Counted from the stretch's first letter, positions 7,969 through 18,356 are shown. The stretch is 64,000 nucleotides of DNA from Roseomonas mucosa (GCA_945878375.1 CAMDWG010000014.1:30581-94580); one strand, 5' to 3'. Made by a program: numbers and translations. The notes: generated from the sequence alone by a model not told the origin.

Positions 7969-9075
7969 ATGATCGAAGACGAGTTTCGCCAGGAAGCGGC
8001 CGAGACGCTGGCCAGCGGGCCCACGCCGCTCTCCCGCCCCGCGGTCGCAAGGCCCCCGGCGCTGAAGCGGATCAACCTGGCGCTGCAAGGCGGCGGCACG
8101 CATGGCGCCTTCACCTGGGGCGCGCTGGAGAGGCTGCTGGAGGATGACCGCCTGGAATTCGAGGCGGTGTCCGGCACCTCCGCCGGCGCGGTGAATGCGG
8201 CGGTCCTGGTCCAGGGCCTGTGCGAGGGCGGCCGGACGGGGGCGAGTGCCGCGCTCGATCGGCTGTGGCGCGATGCCGCGGGGCGGCTTGCGGTCTCGCC
8301 CTTGCAGAACACCCCCTTCGAGAAAGCGGTCTGGGGCTATGACCTGACCTGGTCGGTCGCCTACCAGGCCTTCGAGACGATCACCCGCGTGATGTCCCCC
8401 TACCAGCTCAACCCCACCCCCTATGACTGGAACCCGCTGCGCCCGGTGCTTGAGGAACGGATCGACCCGGAGATCCTGCGGACCGGCAAGGGGCCGAAGC
8501 TGTTCATCTCCGCCACCTCGGTCCGCACCGGCAAGCCACGCGTCTTCACGCGGGAGGAGGTGACGGTGGACGTCATCCTCGCCTCCGCCTGCCTGCCGCA
8601 ATTCTTCAAGGCGGTGGAGATCGACGGCGAGCCCTATTGGGATGGCGGCTATCTCGGCAATCCGGCGCTCTGGCCGCTCTATGAGCAGGGCGGCGCGCCA
8701 GACCTGATGCTGGTGCAGCTGAACCCGACGGTGCGGGAGGAACTGCCGACGCACCCGACGGAGATCATGAACCGCCTGAACGAGATCAGCTTCAACGCCT
8801 CCCTGATGGCGGAGATGCGCGCGATCGACTTCGTGCAGCGCCTGCTGGATGCGGGGCGCCTGGAACAGCCGCGCTACCGCCGCCTGTTCCTGCATGTGAT
8901 CGAGGACGAGGAACGGATGCGGCAGTTCAAGCTCTCGACCAAGCTGAACGGCGATTGGCAGTTCCTGCAGACCCTGAAGGGCTATGGCCGGGAGGCCGCC
9001 GACAGGTGGCTGGCCGAGAATTTCGACAAGCTCGGCCGCGAGAGCAGCGTGGATCTGCGCGCCCGATTCCTCTGA
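7969..9075 (+). CDS. Patatin-like phospholipase
   Basis: 368 residues, patatin-family serine lipid acyl hydrolase. The oxyanion loop is GGGTHGAF at about residues 41-48, the nucleophile elbow is SGTSAGAVNA (GxSxG with Ser at about 67), and the dyad Asp lies in WDGGYLGNPA (the DGG motif). No signal peptide or transmembrane segment is evident, so it is probably cytosolic. Relatives sit near polyhydroxybutyrate or membrane-lipid genes, and the preceding 3-hydroxybutyrate dehydrogenase fits that loosely. ATG 7969 follows the structured repeat; no strong Shine-Dalgarno is visible. Confidence 0.85.
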   Translation: MIEDEFRQEAAETLASGPTPLSRPAVARPPALKRINLALQGGGTHGAFTWGALERLLEDDRLEFEAVSGTSAGAVNAAVLVQGLCEGGRTGASAALDRLWRDAAGRLAVSPLQNTPFEKAVWGYDLTWSVAYQAFETITRVMSPYQLNPTPYDWNPLRPVLEERIDPEILRTGKGPKLFISATSVRTGKPRVFTREEVTVDVILASACLPQFFKAVEIDGEPYWDGGYLGNPALWPLYEQGGAPDLMLVQLNPTVREELPTHPTEIMNRLNEISFNASLMAEMRAIDFVQRLLDAGRLEQPRYRRLFLHVIEDEERMRQFKLSTKLNGDWQFLQTLKGYGREAADRWLAENFDKLGRESSVDLRARFL

Positions 9076-9091
9076 AGCGCGCCGCGCGCCC

Positions 9092-10198
9092 TCAGCGGCG
9101 GATCAGCACATAGTTCACCTGCAGGTCGATGGTCACGCCCTTCGGATCGGCGGGCGGCGGGAAGGCCGGCAGGCGAGCACCGCCGAAGGGCAGCGTTGTC
9201 GCCAGGTTGAGCGAGGGCGAGCCGGAGGGCATCACCAGCCGCACGCTGCGGACCGTACCATCCGGCTCCGCGATCACCTGCACCCGCACATTGCCCGATT
9301 CCCGCAGCTCGATGGCCCGGGCCGGGTAGCGCATATTCTCATCCAGCCAGCGGCGGAAGGCCGCGCGCCAATCCGCGCCCACCTCCGCGCCGCTGACGCG
9401 GACCTGCGGGTCAGAAGTGGCGCGGCCTTCGAAGAAGCGCGGATCCACGCGCAGGTCGAGCCCTTGCGCCTGCGGGCGCCCCTGCGGCGGCGTGGGCTCC
9501 GCCGGACGGCCAAGCTGGAACCCATCGGGCATGAAGAAGGCCCCAGGCGGAAAGCGCGGCGCAGGTTGCGCCGGCGCGGCCTGTGAAGGGGCCGGCTGGA
9601 CGGGGGCGGGCGGCGCGGGGCGCGGCGCGGCGGGGGCCGGCGGCGGCGGCACCGGTGGGGCCGGGGCCACGGGCGGGGGCGGCGGGCGCGCGGCCTCGGC
9701 CGAGGGGACAGGCGGCGGCGCCGGGACAGGGGGTGCGGGCACCGGCGGCGTGAGCAAGGGCCGCGTCGGAACCGGTGGGGGCGGCACAGGGGGCGTGGGC
9801 GACGCTTCGGCCGGTGGTGGCGCAGGGGGCGCGCTCAGCGGCGGCGGGGGCGAAGGCGGGGCCGGCAGGCCGGGCGGCGGCTCGATGTCCGGGCGTTCGG
9901 GCCGGCCGCCCTCGAAGACGATGTCGAAGGCCGGGGGCGGCAAGGCGCGCGAGGGGTCCAGCGACCGCCAGGACAGCACGACCATCGCCGCCACCAGGGC
10001 AAGATGCGCCAGCAGCGAGGCCAGCAGCCATCCGCGCTGGCCGCCACGCGCCGGCACGGAGGGGCGCGCGGGCGCCAGATGGTCGAGGACAGGGTTGGGC
10101 GACAAGGGCGGGGGGTCGCGCCGCGCGGCAAACCGCCGCCGCTCGGTCAGGCGGCGCGGCGGGTGCGAACGTCGATCGGAACGAAGGGGCTCGGACAC
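9092..10198 (-). CDS. TonB family protein (energy transducer)
   Basis: About 368 residues from GTG 10198. Order of parts: a basic N-terminus, a single membrane anchor (LLASLLAHLALVAAMVVLSW), a very long Pro/Ala/Val-rich periplasmic spanner of about 140 residues, and a TonB C-terminal domain (DENMRYPARAIELRESGNVR, then VIAEPDGTVRSVRLV). TonB couples the proton motive force to outer-membrane receptors. The frame stays open to TTG 10276, so the start is uncertain; both candidates leave the anchor intact. No exbB/exbD or receptor gene is adjacent, so its partners must be elsewhere. Confidence 0.78.
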   Translation of the reverse strand: MSEPLRSDRRSHPPRRLTERRRFAARRDPPPLSPNPVLDHLAPARPSVPARGGQRGWLLASLLAHLALVAAMVVLSWRSLDPSRALPPPAFDIVFEGGRPERPDIEPPPGLPAPPSPPPPLSAPPAPPPAEASPTPPVPPPPVPTRPLLTPPVPAPPVPAPPPVPSAEAARPPPPPVAPAPPVPPPPAPAAPRPAPPAPVQPAPSQAAPAQPAPRFPPGAFFMPDGFQLGRPAEPTPPQGRPQAQGLDLRVDPRFFEGRATSDPQVRVSGAEVGADWRAAFRRWLDENMRYPARAIELRESGNVRVQVIAEPDGTVRSVRLVMPSGSPSLNLATTLPFGGARLPAFPPPADPKGVTIDLQVNYVLIRR

Positions 10199-10327
10199 GG
10201 GCGTCCCCGCATAGACGACGGCCCGCCCGAAGGCGAGAAGGCCGGCGGTCACAGACAGCAACCGTGCCCTGGCCAACAGATTAGGTGATGTCGGGACAAT
10301 GTGTTCGCGCCACTTGCGCGAAGAACC

Positions 10328-10405
10328 CTGGCGGACCCGAAGAGATTCGAACTCCTAACCCCCAGATCCGTAGTCTGGTGCTCTATCCAATTGAGCTACG
10401 GGTCC
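10328..10405 (-). tRNA. tRNA-Arg (anticodon ACG)
   Basis: Full cloverleaf on the minus strand: acceptor GGACCCG pairs with CGGGTCC, the D arm is GCTC-AATTGGAT-AGAGC, the anticodon stem CCAGA/TCTGG encloses CTACGGA so the anticodon is ACG (read as ICG), and the T loop is TTCGAAT. The CCA end is encoded at 10328-10330. A possible promoter is TTGCGC-N16-CTACAT at 10420-10447. Confidence 0.96.
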
Positions 10406-10419
10406 CGCCGGGAGCGCGC

Positions 10420-10447
10420 ATGTAGCGGAGCCGAAGGGGGTGCGCAA
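10420..10447 (-). promoter_or_regulatory. Candidate promoter of tRNA-Arg
   Basis: On the minus strand, TTGCGC (10442-10447), a 16-base spacer and CTACAT (10420-10425), placed 14 bases before the tRNA. It overlaps the imperfect hairpin following leuB, so part of the signal may instead belong to a leuB terminator. Confidence 0.4.
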
Positions 10448-10464
10448 CCCCTCCGGCGGAGGTT

Positions 10465-11577
<1,113 letters not shown>

Positions 11578-11706
11578 GGGCGGTTCTTCCCCCGTTCGTC
11601 GTCAGCGCCCTTCCCCGCTCTGCGGGACGGGCGGGAATGCGACCCACCGCCTGCGCGGCGGGCCTGTCACCCGAAGGCGCGGGCCGGGCCGAAGCCCGGC
11701 GCGCGG

Positions 11707-12318
11707 TCAGGCATAAAGCCAGGGCTGCGCGGCCTTCTGCCGCGCCTCGTAATCGTCGATCGTCGGTGCGTGCTGCATGGTCTGGCCGATATCGTCCAGG
11801 CCATTCAGCAGCAGGTGCTTGCGGAAGGCATCCACCTCGAAGGGGATTTCCTCTCCGTTCGGGCGCACCACCACCTGGCGTGCCAGGTCCACGGTGACGC
11901 GGGCATTGGCGCCGAGCTTCGCATCGTCCATCAGCTTGTCGCAGATCTCCCGCGGCAGGCGGATCGGCAGGATGCCGTTCTTGAAGCTGTTGTTGTGGAA
12001 GATGTCGCCGAAGGACGGCGCGATGACGCAGCGGATGCCGAAATCCAGCAGCGCCCAGGGCGCGTGCTCACGCGACGACCCGCAGCCGAAATTGTCATGC
12101 GCCACCAGCACCTCGGCCTGCCGCCAGGGGTCCTGGTTCAGCACGAAATCCGGGTTCTCGCTGCCATCGTCGCGGTAGCGGATATTGGCGAACAGGTGCT
12201 TGCCGAGGCCGGTGCGCGCGATGGTCTTCAGGAAGCGGCCCGGGATGATCTTGTCGGTGTCGACATTCGCCTGCGGCAGGGGTGCCGCGATGCCGGTCAG
12301 GGTCGTGAAAGCGCGCAT
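11707..12318 (-). CDS. leuD: 3-isopropylmalate dehydratase small subunit
   Basis: 203 residues from [14 protein letters not shown]. It is the swivel domain of isopropylmalate isomerase, partner of LeuC. Key motifs: [13 protein letters not shown] near the N-terminus, [13 protein letters not shown] carrying the substrate-binding loop, and [12 protein letters not shown]. An upstream in-frame ATG at 12366 would extend it into leuC, so ATG 12318, one base after the leuC stop, is preferred; the two are certainly cotranscribed. Confidence 0.97.
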   Translation of the reverse strand: MRAFTTLTGIAAPLPQANVDTDKIIPGRFLKTIARTGLGKHLFANIRYRDDGSENPDFVLNQDPWRQAEVLVAHDNFGCGSSREHAPWALLDFGIRCVIAPSFGDIFHNNSFKNGILPIRLPREICDKLMDDAKLGANARVTVDLARQVVVRPNGEEIPFEVDAFRKHLLLNGLDDIGQTMQHAPTIDDYEARQKAAQPWLYA

Positions 12319-12319
12319 C

Positions 12320-13762
12320 TCAGTTGCTCCCCGCCATGGTCGTTTGGGGCTGGAAATCGCGCACATCGGCCAGGCGCCCGGCGAGCGCCGCGGCGGCGGC
12401 CATGGCGGGGCTCAGCAGATGCGTCCGCCCGCCCGGGCCCTGGCGGCCTTCGAAGTTGCGGTTGGATGTGCTGGCGCTGCGCTGGCCGGGCTTCAGCTTA
12501 TCCGGGTTCATGCCGAGGCACATGGAACAGCCGGCCTCGCGCCATTCGAAGCCCGCTTCTTTCAGGATGCGGTCGAGCCCTTCTTCCTCGGCCTGCGCCT
12601 TCACGAGGCCGGAGCCGGGAACCACCATGGCGCGCACGCCATCGGCCACCTTGCGGCCCTTGGCGATGGCGGCGGCGATGCGAATGTCCTCGATGCGGCT
12701 GTTGGTGCAGGAGCCGATGAAGACGACATCCACCTTCAGGTCCTGCAGCCGCTGGCCGGGCGTGACGCCCATATATTCCACCATCCGCTGCACCTGCACG
12801 CGGCGGCCCTCATCGGCGTAGTCGGCCGGGTTCGGGATGACGCCGTCGATCGGCAGCACATCTTCCGGTGAGGTGCCCCAGGTCACCTGCGGGATGATCT
12901 CCGCGGCATCGAGGCGCACTTCCTTGTCGAACACCGCATCAGCATCCGAAGGCAGCGTCTTCCACCACGCCACGGCGCGGTCATAGGCCTCGCCCTTCGG
13001 CGCGAAGGGGCGGCCCTTCACGTAGTCGAAGGTGGTCTGATCCGGGGCGACCATGCCGGCGCGCGCGCCGGCCTCGATCGACATGTTGCAGACCGTCATG
13101 CGGCCGGCCATGTCGAGCGCGCGGATCGCCTCGCCGGCGAATTCGATCACATGGCCGGTGCCGCCGGCCGTGCCGATCTTGCCGATGATCGCCAGCACGA
13201 TGTCCTTCGCCGTGCAGCCCACCGGCAGCACGCCGTCCACCGTCACGCGCATGTTCTTCGCCGGCTTCTGCAGCAGCGTCTGGGTGGCGAGCACATGCTC
13301 GACCTCGGACGTGCCGATACCGAAGGCCAGCGCGCCGAGCGCGCCATGGGTCGAGGTGTGGCTGTCGCCGCAGACGATGGTCATCCCCGGCAGCGACAGG
13401 CCAAGCTCCGGCCCGATCACATGCACGATGCCCTGCCGCGCATCGGTCAGCGGGATGTAGGGGACGCCGAATTCCTTGACGTTCTTCTCGAGCGTCTCGA
13501 CCTGCTGGCGGCTCTCGGGGTCCTCGATGGTGCCGTAGCGGGACGCGTCGGTGGCGATGTTGTGGTCCACCACCGCGATGGTCGCATCCGGCCTACGCAC
13601 CTTGCGTCCGGCCATCCGCAGCCCTTCGAAGGCCTGCGGGCTGGTGACCTCATGCGTCAGGTGCTTGTCGATGTAGAGGATCGCCGTGCCATCCGGGAGC
13701 GTCTCGACGACATGGGCGTCCCAGATCTTGTCGAACAACGTGCGCGGTTTTGCGGCGGACAT
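12320..13762 (-). CDS. leuC: 3-isopropylmalate dehydratase large subunit
   Basis: 480 residues, aconitase-superfamily [4Fe-4S] enzyme that isomerises 2- to 3-isopropylmalate with LeuD. Visible: [12 protein letters not shown] start, [20 protein letters not shown], the first cluster cysteine in [13 protein letters not shown] and the CxxC pair in [12 protein letters not shown], and the terminal [11 protein letters not shown] good GGGGAAACGC precedes the ATG. It lies downstream of the rplS terminator, so the leu genes probably have their own promoter in 13763-13846, although I could not pick a clear -35/-10 there. Confidence 0.97.
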   Translation of the reverse strand: MSAAKPRTLFDKIWDAHVVETLPDGTAILYIDKHLTHEVTSPQAFEGLRMAGRKVRRPDATIAVVDHNIATDASRYGTIEDPESRQQVETLEKNVKEFGVPYIPLTDARQGIVHVIGPELGLSLPGMTIVCGDSHTSTHGALGALAFGIGTSEVEHVLATQTLLQKPAKNMRVTVDGVLPVGCTAKDIVLAIIGKIGTAGGTGHVIEFAGEAIRALDMAGRMTVCNMSIEAGARAGMVAPDQTTFDYVKGRPFAPKGEAYDRAVAWWKTLPSDADAVFDKEVRLDAAEIIPQVTWGTSPEDVLPIDGVIPNPADYADEGRRVQVQRMVEYMGVTPGQRLQDLKVDVVFIGSCTNSRIEDIRIAAAIAKGRKVADGVRAMVVPGSGLVKAQAEEEGLDRILKEAGFEWREAGCSMCLGMNPDKLKPGQRSASTSNRNFEGRQGPGGRTHLLSPAMAAAAALAGRLADVRDFQPQTTMAGSN

Positions 13763-13846
13763 GCGTTTCCCCTACCCCATCTGTCCTGGTGCCGGCGCTC
13801 GTTGCCAGCGGCGCATGGGCTGCGGCCGCGATCCCCGGCAAAGCAA

Positions 13847-13877
13847 AACCCGCGCGCCCGGTCGGGGCGCGCGGGTT
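13847..13877 (-). terminator. Intrinsic terminator after rplS
   Basis: On the minus strand, a 13-bp perfect stem (AACCCGCGCGCCC with GGGCGCGCGGGTT) with a short loop is followed directly by TTGCTTTG. It begins eight bases after the rplS stop and separates the ribosomal/SRP operon from leuC. Confidence 0.8.
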
Positions 13878-13884
13878 CGTCGCT

Positions 13885-14265
13885 TCAGCCTTCGGCCTGC
13901 GTAGTCTCGCGGGCCTTTTCCTGGATGCGGGCGGACTTGCCGGTCCGGCCGCGCAGGTAATAGAGCTTCGCGCGCCGCACCCGGCCGCGACGCACCACCT
14001 GGATCTCCGCCACATTCGGCGAATAGAGCGGGAAGATACGCTCCACGCCCTCGCCGTAGGACAGCTTGCGGACGGTGAAGTTGCTGTTCACGCCGCGGTT
14101 GGACCGCGCGATGCACACGCCTTCATAGGCCTGGGTGCGGATGCGCTCGCCCTCGACCACCTTCACCATGACGCGCACGGTGTCGCCCGCGTTGAAGACC
14201 GGCGTCGGCCGGGCGGCGGAAAGGCGGGCCTGCTGGTCCGCCTCGAACTGCTGGAGCAGGTTCAT
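13885..14265 (-). CDS. rplS: 50S ribosomal protein L19
   Basis: 126 residues from [16 protein letters not shown]19 sits at the 30S-50S interface. Family motifs: [52 protein letters not shown] and the basic [15 protein letters not shown]. The open frame extends to 14541 but that part is antisense-like and Arg-rich; the ATG at 14265 gives standard length. It is the last gene of the ffh-rpsP-rimM-trmD-rplS operon, 26 bases after trmD, and ends at a strong terminator. Confidence 0.96.
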   Translation of the reverse strand: MNLLQQFEADQQARLSAARPTPVFNAGDTVRVMVKVVEGERIRTQAYEGVCIARSNRGVNSNFTVRKLSYGEGVERIFPLYSPNVAEIQVVRRGRVRRAKLYYLRGRTGKSARIQEKARETTQAEG

Positions 14266-14291
14266 CTGAGTGGTTCCCTTCTTGAGTGCGT

Positions 14292-15122
14292 TTAGAGCAG
14301 ATCGCCCGAAGGCGGTATCGCCCGGAGGCGTGAATCTGCTATCCAATGGGGTGCGGCCGGGGCGGGGGCGTCGTCGCGCCCCGCCCTGCCCGCGTCTGGT
14401 TCGGCGTGCCGCGCGAGATGCTTGGCCCAGAGGTCTGGGCGCCGCGCACGGGTGGTGTCTTCCGCCCGCGCCCGGCGCCACCGGGCGACCTCCGCATGAT
14501 GGCCGGAGAGGAGAACCTCCGGCACGGTCCGGCCCTGCCATTCGGCCGGCCGCGTGTAGTGCGGGTATTCGAGCAGGCCTTCCGGGCCGTGGCTTTCCTC
14601 GACCGCGCTCGCGGCGGCGCCCATCACCCCCGGCAGCAGCCGCACGCAGGCATCGAGCAGCAGCAGCGCCGCCACCTCGCCGCCCGACAGCACGACATCG
14701 CCGACCGAAAGTTCGAGCATCCCGCGCTCCTCGATCACGCGCTGGTCCACACCCTCATACCGCCCGCAGAGCAACACGAGGCCGGGCCCGGCGGCGAGGT
14801 CGCGCACCAGCGCCTGGTCCAAAACCTGACCACGGGGCGTGAGGTAGATGACCGGCGCGCCCGGATTGGCTGCGACCGCGGCGCCGATGGCGGCATCGAC
14901 CACATCCGGCCGCATCACCATGCCCGCCCCGCCCCCGAAGGGCGTGTCGTCCACGGTGCGGTGCCGGTCATGGGCGAAGCCACGAATATCGGTCGCCTCG
15001 ATCGCCCAGCGTTCCTCCCGCAGCGCCTTGCCGGCGAGCGAAAGGCCGAGGGGGCCGGGGAACATCTCCGGGAACAGCGTCAGCACCGAAGCGCGCCAGG
15101 GCTGGCGATCAGACGTGGTCAT
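14292..15122 (-). CDS. trmD: tRNA (guanine-N1-)-methyltransferase
   Basis: 276 residues. TrmD methylates G37 of tRNAs reading CNN codons and prevents +1 frameshifting. The SPOUT knot is clear: [27 protein letters not shown], and [33 protein letters not shown] is the substrate loop, and [18 protein letters not shown] is the C-terminal domain. The C-terminal tail is about 30 residues longer than E. coli TrmD. ATG 15122 overlaps the rimM stop as ATGA; the longer frame to 15368 lies in rimM. Confidence 0.96.
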   Translation of the reverse strand: MTTSDRQPWRASVLTLFPEMFPGPLGLSLAGKALREERWAIEATDIRGFAHDRHRTVDDTPFGGGAGMVMRPDVVDAAIGAAVAANPGAPVIYLTPRGQVLDQALVRDLAAGPGLVLLCGRYEGVDQRVIEERGMLELSVGDVVLSGGEVAALLLLDACVRLLPGVMGAAASAVEESHGPEGLLEYPHYTRPAEWQGRTVPEVLLSGHHAEVARWRRARAEDTTRARRPDLWAKHLARHAEPDAGRAGRDDAPAPAAPHWIADSRLRAIPPSGDLL

Positions 15123-15724
15123 GCCGCGTCCTCCCCATCCTGGGCCCCATCCTGGGGCGCGACGGTCACCTCCGCCGGCGGCACGATGACGACGCGGCCA
15201 CCCGCGACATCCACCACCGGCACCACGGCCTTGGTGAAGGGCAGCAGCCTCTCCGCGCCCGCATCCTCGATGACAAGGAAGGGGCCGGCGCCATACTCCT
15301 CCACGCTCCGCACCGTGCCGAGCGCCGTGCCGTCTTCCGCGAAGGCCAGCAGGCCTTCCAGGTCGCACAGCAGGAACTCGTCCGGGTCGGCGGGCGGGGG
15401 CAGAAGGTCGCGCTCGACATAGAGCTTGGTGCCCGTCAGCCGCGCCGCGGCGTCGCGATCCGCGATGCCCTCGATACGGCCGATCCCGCCCGGCATCGGC
15501 GTCACGGCGAAGCGCCGCGCCCCCGTCGCGTCGGACAGCGGCCCGTAGCGGCCAAGCGTCAGCGGGTCTTCCGTGAAGGCGTGCAGGCGCACCAGGCCCC
15601 GCACGCCGTGCGGCCGCCCGATCTCGCCCAGCAGCACGCGGCGCGCGACGGGACGCAGGGCACCAGCCGCACGCGACGGCTGCGCCCCCCCCTCACCGCT
15701 CGCGACCACCTGCTTCACGGACAC
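15119..15724 (-). CDS. rimM: 16S rRNA processing protein RimM
   Basis: 201 residues. RimM is a 30S maturation factor that binds S19. The N-terminal domain starts at about residue 30 with [19 protein letters not shown], and the PRC-barrel domain contains [20 protein letters not shown] and the [17 protein letters not shown] end. The first 25 or so residues and the acidic Asp/Gln-rich C-terminus are extra; a later start is possible but none is clearly better. It is coupled to trmD by a four-base overlap and follows rpsP by 26 bases. Confidence 0.93.
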   Translation of the reverse strand: MSVKQVVASGEGGAQPSRAAGALRPVARRVLLGEIGRPHGVRGLVRLHAFTEDPLTLGRYGPLSDATGARRFAVTPMPGGIGRIEGIADRDAAARLTGTKLYVERDLLPPPADPDEFLLCDLEGLLAFAEDGTALGTVRSVEEYGAGPFLVIEDAGAERLLPFTKAVVPVVDVAGGRVVIVPPAEVTVAPQDGAQDGEDAA

Positions 15725-15750
15725 GGCCCGTCAGCCCGCCTGGCTTATGC

Positions 15751-16092
15751 TCAGCCCGCGGCCGCGGCGGCGGCGGCGGCGCGTTCCTGCGCCTTCTTCT
15801 TCGGCGCGCCCTTGATGGGCTGCTCCGGGAAGACGGGCATCGGCGCGAGGCCAGCATGGCCGAGGAACTTCGCCACGCGGTCCGTCGGCAGCGCGCCGAC
15901 CGACTTCCAGTGGTTGATGCGCTCGGCGAACAGACGCACGCGATCCGGATGATCGGACGGCAGCATCGGGTTGTAGGAGCCGAGCTTCTCGATGAAGCGG
16001 CCATCGCGCGGGCTGCGGCTGTCGGCCACCACGATGTGGTAGTAGGGACGCTTCTTGGCGCCAGCGCGCGCGAGGCGGATCTTGAGGCCCAT
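15751..16092 (-). CDS. rpsP: 30S ribosomal protein S16
   Basis: 113 residues: [41 protein letters not shown] and the [12 protein letters not shown] region are diagnostic. The last 30 residues form a Lys then Ala-rich tail ([16 protein letters not shown]) common in alphaproteobacterial S16. It lies 18 bases after ffh and before rimM in the conserved operon. Confidence 0.97.
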   Translation of the reverse strand: MGLKIRLARAGAKKRPYYHIVVADSRSPRDGRFIEKLGSYNPMLPSDHPDRVRLFAERINHWKSVGALPTDRVAKFLGHAGLAPMPVFPEQPIKGAPKKKAQERAAAAAAAAG

Positions 16093-16110
16093 AAGTCCTG
16101 ACTCTCCTGT

Positions 16111-17496
16111 CTAGAAAGGTCTGCGGTTTCCAAGGCCCGGCATCAGCGCGGAGAGCCCCCCGCGCATCAATCCCTTCTGGCCCAGCTTGTTCATCCGCTT
16201 CATCATCGCGGACATCTCGTCGAACTGCTTCAGCAGCTTGTTCACCTCCTGCACGGAGGTGCCGGAGCCGGCGGCGATCCGCTTCTTGCGGCTGGCCTTG
16301 AGCAGGTCGGGGTGGCGGCGTTCCTTCGGCGTCATGCTGCCGATGATGGCGGCCTGGCGCTTCAGCATGGACTGATCGAGGTTCGCATCCTCGATCTGCT
16401 TCTTGATCTTGCCCACGCCGGGCAGCATGCCGAGCATGCCCGACAGCGAGCCCATCTTGTTGATCTGCTTCAGCTGCTGCGCGTAATCCTCGAGGTCGAA
16501 CGACCCCTTCTGCATCTTCTTGGCGAGCTTTTCGGCTTCCGCCTGATCCATCGTATCCGCCGCCCGCTCGACGAGGGAGACGATGTCGCCCATGCCGAGG
16601 ATGCGGTTGGCGATGCGATCGGGGTGGAAATCCTCCAGCGCATCCAGCTTCTCGCCCGCGCCGAGCAGCTTGATCGGCGCGCCGGTGACGGCCCGCATGG
16701 ACAGCGCAGCACCACCGCGCGCATCGCCATCGACGCGCGTCATGACAACGCCCGTCACGCCCACCTTGTCCTGGAAGGCGCGGGCGGTGTTCACCGCGTC
16801 CTGGCCGGTCATGGCGTCCACGACCAGCAGCGTCTCATGCGGTTTCACGAGCGCCTTCACCGCGCTCACTTCGGCCATCAGCGCATCGTCGATGGCAAGG
16901 CGGCCGGCAGTGTCGAGGATGACGACGTCGTAGAGCTCGCGCTTCGCCACATCCATGGCGCGTTCCGCGATCTGGATCGGCGTCTGGCCGGCGATGATGG
17001 GCAACGCCGTGACCTCGGCCTGCTGCGCCAGCGTCTGCAACTGCAGCTGCGCGGCCGGGCGGTGCACGTCGAGGGAGGCGAGCAGGACCTTCTTCCGCTC
17101 GCGCGCACGAAGGCGCAGCGCGATCTTGCCGGAGGTGGTGGTCTTGCCCGAGCCCTGCAGGCCGACCATCAGGATCGGCACCGGTGCCGGGGCGTTGAGG
17201 TCGATGCCCCGCTTGCCGTCATCCGTCCCACCGCCGCCGAGCGCTTCCACCAGCGCGTCGTTGACGATCTTGACCACCTGCTGGGCCGGCGAGACGGAGC
17301 GGATGACCTCCGCCCCCACGGCGCGTTCCCGCACCTTGGCCGTCAGGTCCTTCACAACCGGCAGGGCGACATCGGCCTCCAGCAGCGCCACGCGCACTTC
17401 GCGCAGCGCTTCCTGGACATCGGCCTCCGTCAGCGCGCCACGGCGGCGCAGCTTGTCGAAGACGCCTGTCAGCCTGTTACCCAGGGCCTCGAACAT
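16111..17496 (-). CDS. ffh: Signal recognition particle protein Ffh
   Basis: 461 residues. Ffh is the SRP54 GTPase that delivers nascent membrane proteins to FtsY/SecYEG. The N domain (MFEALGNRLTGVFDKLRR) leads to the G domain with GLQGSGKTT, DTAGR and TRVDGDARGGAAL. The Met-rich M domain at the C-terminus has GSLSGMLGMLPGVGK and many Met near the end (MSAMMKRMNKLGQKG). ATG 17496 is used because homologues start with MFE; the frame extends to 17532. It is the first gene of the operon, with a promoter at 17628-17656 and a leader of about 125 bases. 4.5S RNA was not found in the window. Confidence 0.97.
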   Translation of the reverse strand: MFEALGNRLTGVFDKLRRRGALTEADVQEALREVRVALLEADVALPVVKDLTAKVRERAVGAEVIRSVSPAQQVVKIVNDALVEALGGGGTDDGKRGIDLNAPAPVPILMVGLQGSGKTTTSGKIALRLRARERKKVLLASLDVHRPAAQLQLQTLAQQAEVTALPIIAGQTPIQIAERAMDVAKRELYDVVILDTAGRLAIDDALMAEVSAVKALVKPHETLLVVDAMTGQDAVNTARAFQDKVGVTGVVMTRVDGDARGGAALSMRAVTGAPIKLLGAGEKLDALEDFHPDRIANRILGMGDIVSLVERAADTMDQAEAEKLAKKMQKGSFDLEDYAQQLKQINKMGSLSGMLGMLPGVGKIKKQIEDANLDQSMLKRQAAIIGSMTPKERRHPDLLKASRKKRIAAGSGTSVQEVNKLLKQFDEMSAMMKRMNKLGQKGLMRGGLSALMPGLGNRRPF

Positions 17497-17627
17497 GAGG
17501 GCCGGTGGTTCCTTCCGTTGCGGTCGCCCCAAACGGTATCGCGCCGCTGCGCGAGTCTTCGCGGAGCGACGGAGCCCGCCCCCCGTCGGGGCCGGCGAAA
17601 GGTCCAGGGCGGACCATGAAGGAGGGT

Positions 17628-17656
17628 GTCTAGGCCCGTCGCGGGCCTAGGGTCAA
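17628..17656 (-). promoter_or_regulatory. Sigma-70-type promoter for the ffh operon
   Basis: On the minus strand: -35 TTGACC (17651-17656), a 17-base spacer, -10 CTAGAC (17628-17633). The spacer plus part of the -10 is a perfect palindrome, CTAGGCCCG-TCG-CGGGCCTAG on the plus strand at 17630-17650, placed where a dimeric repressor would occlude RNA polymerase. Confidence 0.68.
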
Positions 17657-17671
17657 GCCGATCGCATGAGT

Positions 17672-17796
17672 GCTGACGGCCGGCACCGCCGGCCGAGGCC
17701 GCGAAGCGGCCCGCGCACCAACCGACCTAGCGGCCTGGTGCGCCAGTAGCCTGCGCGGAAGCCAAGCGCGCGGAGCGCGCGCCCGGCGTCTGAGGG
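17672..17796 (-). repeat. Dispersed structured intergenic repeat, copy 2
   Basis: Read on the minus strand, this 125-bp stretch aligns end to end with 7808-7932 with one single-base gap in each copy. Stem differences keep pairing: where copy 1 has CCGG...CCGG around CTCCG, this copy has CGCG...CGCG; where copy 1 has GGCC-agctccgct-GGCC this has GGCCGG-cggtg-CCGGCC. Like copy 1 it lies after the 3' end of a gene in the same orientation (infC). The outer inverted repeat of copy 1 is not completed here. Confidence 0.75.
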
Positions 17797-17800
17797 TAAA

Positions 17801-17840
17801 CAAAAACCCCAAATAGCCGACCACAGGCCGGCTATTTGGG
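17801..17840 (-). terminator. Intrinsic terminator of infC
   Basis: A 12-bp perfect stem (17808-17819 with 17829-17840), nine-base loop, then G and TTTTTG on the minus strand. The stem's first arm contains the last codons and TAG stop of infC, so the hairpin begins inside the coding sequence. Confidence 0.88.
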
Positions 17841-18356
17841 CGCCAAGACCATGATCATCTGGCGGTTCTCGAGGCGGGGCATGGATTCGACCTTGGTCGT
17901 CTCCGCCAGCTCCGTCCGGATCCGGTCCAGCACCTTCAGGCCAAGGTCCTGGTGCGCCATCTCGCGGCCGCGGAAGCGGAGCGTGACCTTCACCTTGTCG
18001 CCCTCGCCGATGAATTCCTTCATCTGGCGCATCTTCACATCGTAATCATGGTCGTCGATATTCGGACGGACCTTGATTTCCTTGATCTCGACGACCTTCT
18101 GGCGCTTGCGCGCTTCGTTCGCCTTCTTCTGCTGTTCGTATTTGTACTTGCCATAGTCGAGGATCTTCACGACCGGCGGCACCGCGTTCGGGCTGATCTC
18201 GAGCAGGTCGAGCCCGACATCATAGGCGCGGATCAGCGCCTCACGCGCGGACATCACGCCCAGCATCTCACCGTCCTGGTCGATCAGGCGCACCTGCGGA
18301 ACCCGGATCTCCTCATTCACCCGCGGGCCGTCACGTGTCGGCAGCTGGGCGGGCAT
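17832..18356 (-). CDS. infC: Translation initiation factor IF-3
   Basis: 174 residues. IF-3 binds the 30S subunit and proofreads initiator tRNA. The N-domain ([20 protein letters not shown], then [19 protein letters not shown]), the linker ([18 protein letters not shown]) and the C-domain ([17 protein letters not shown], then [17 protein letters not shown]) are all present. The start is ATG 18356, not the rare AUU/AUC codons used for autoregulation in many bacteria, so that control is not expected. It lies downstream of thrS on the same strand with a 127-base gap carrying a short hairpin. Confidence 0.97.
   Translation of the reverse strand: MPAQLPTRDGPRVNEEIRVPQVRLIDQDGEMLGVMSAREALIRAYDVGLDLLEISPNAVPPVVKILDYGKYKYEQQKKANEARKRQKVVEIKEIKVRPNIDDHDYDVKMRQMKEFIGEGDKVKVTLRFRGREMAHQDLGLKVLDRIRTELAETTKVESMPRLENRQMIMVLAPK

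Larger units (their letters stand above)
17497..17831. other. 335-bp intergenic region between infC and ffh
   Basis: No gene is supported here. From right to left it holds the 3' part of the infC terminator (17801-17840), repeat copy 2 (17672-17796), the ffh promoter (17628-17656) with a palindrome in its spacer (17630-17650), and the ffh leader with AAGGAA about 13 bases before the ATG. Confidence 0.7.
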
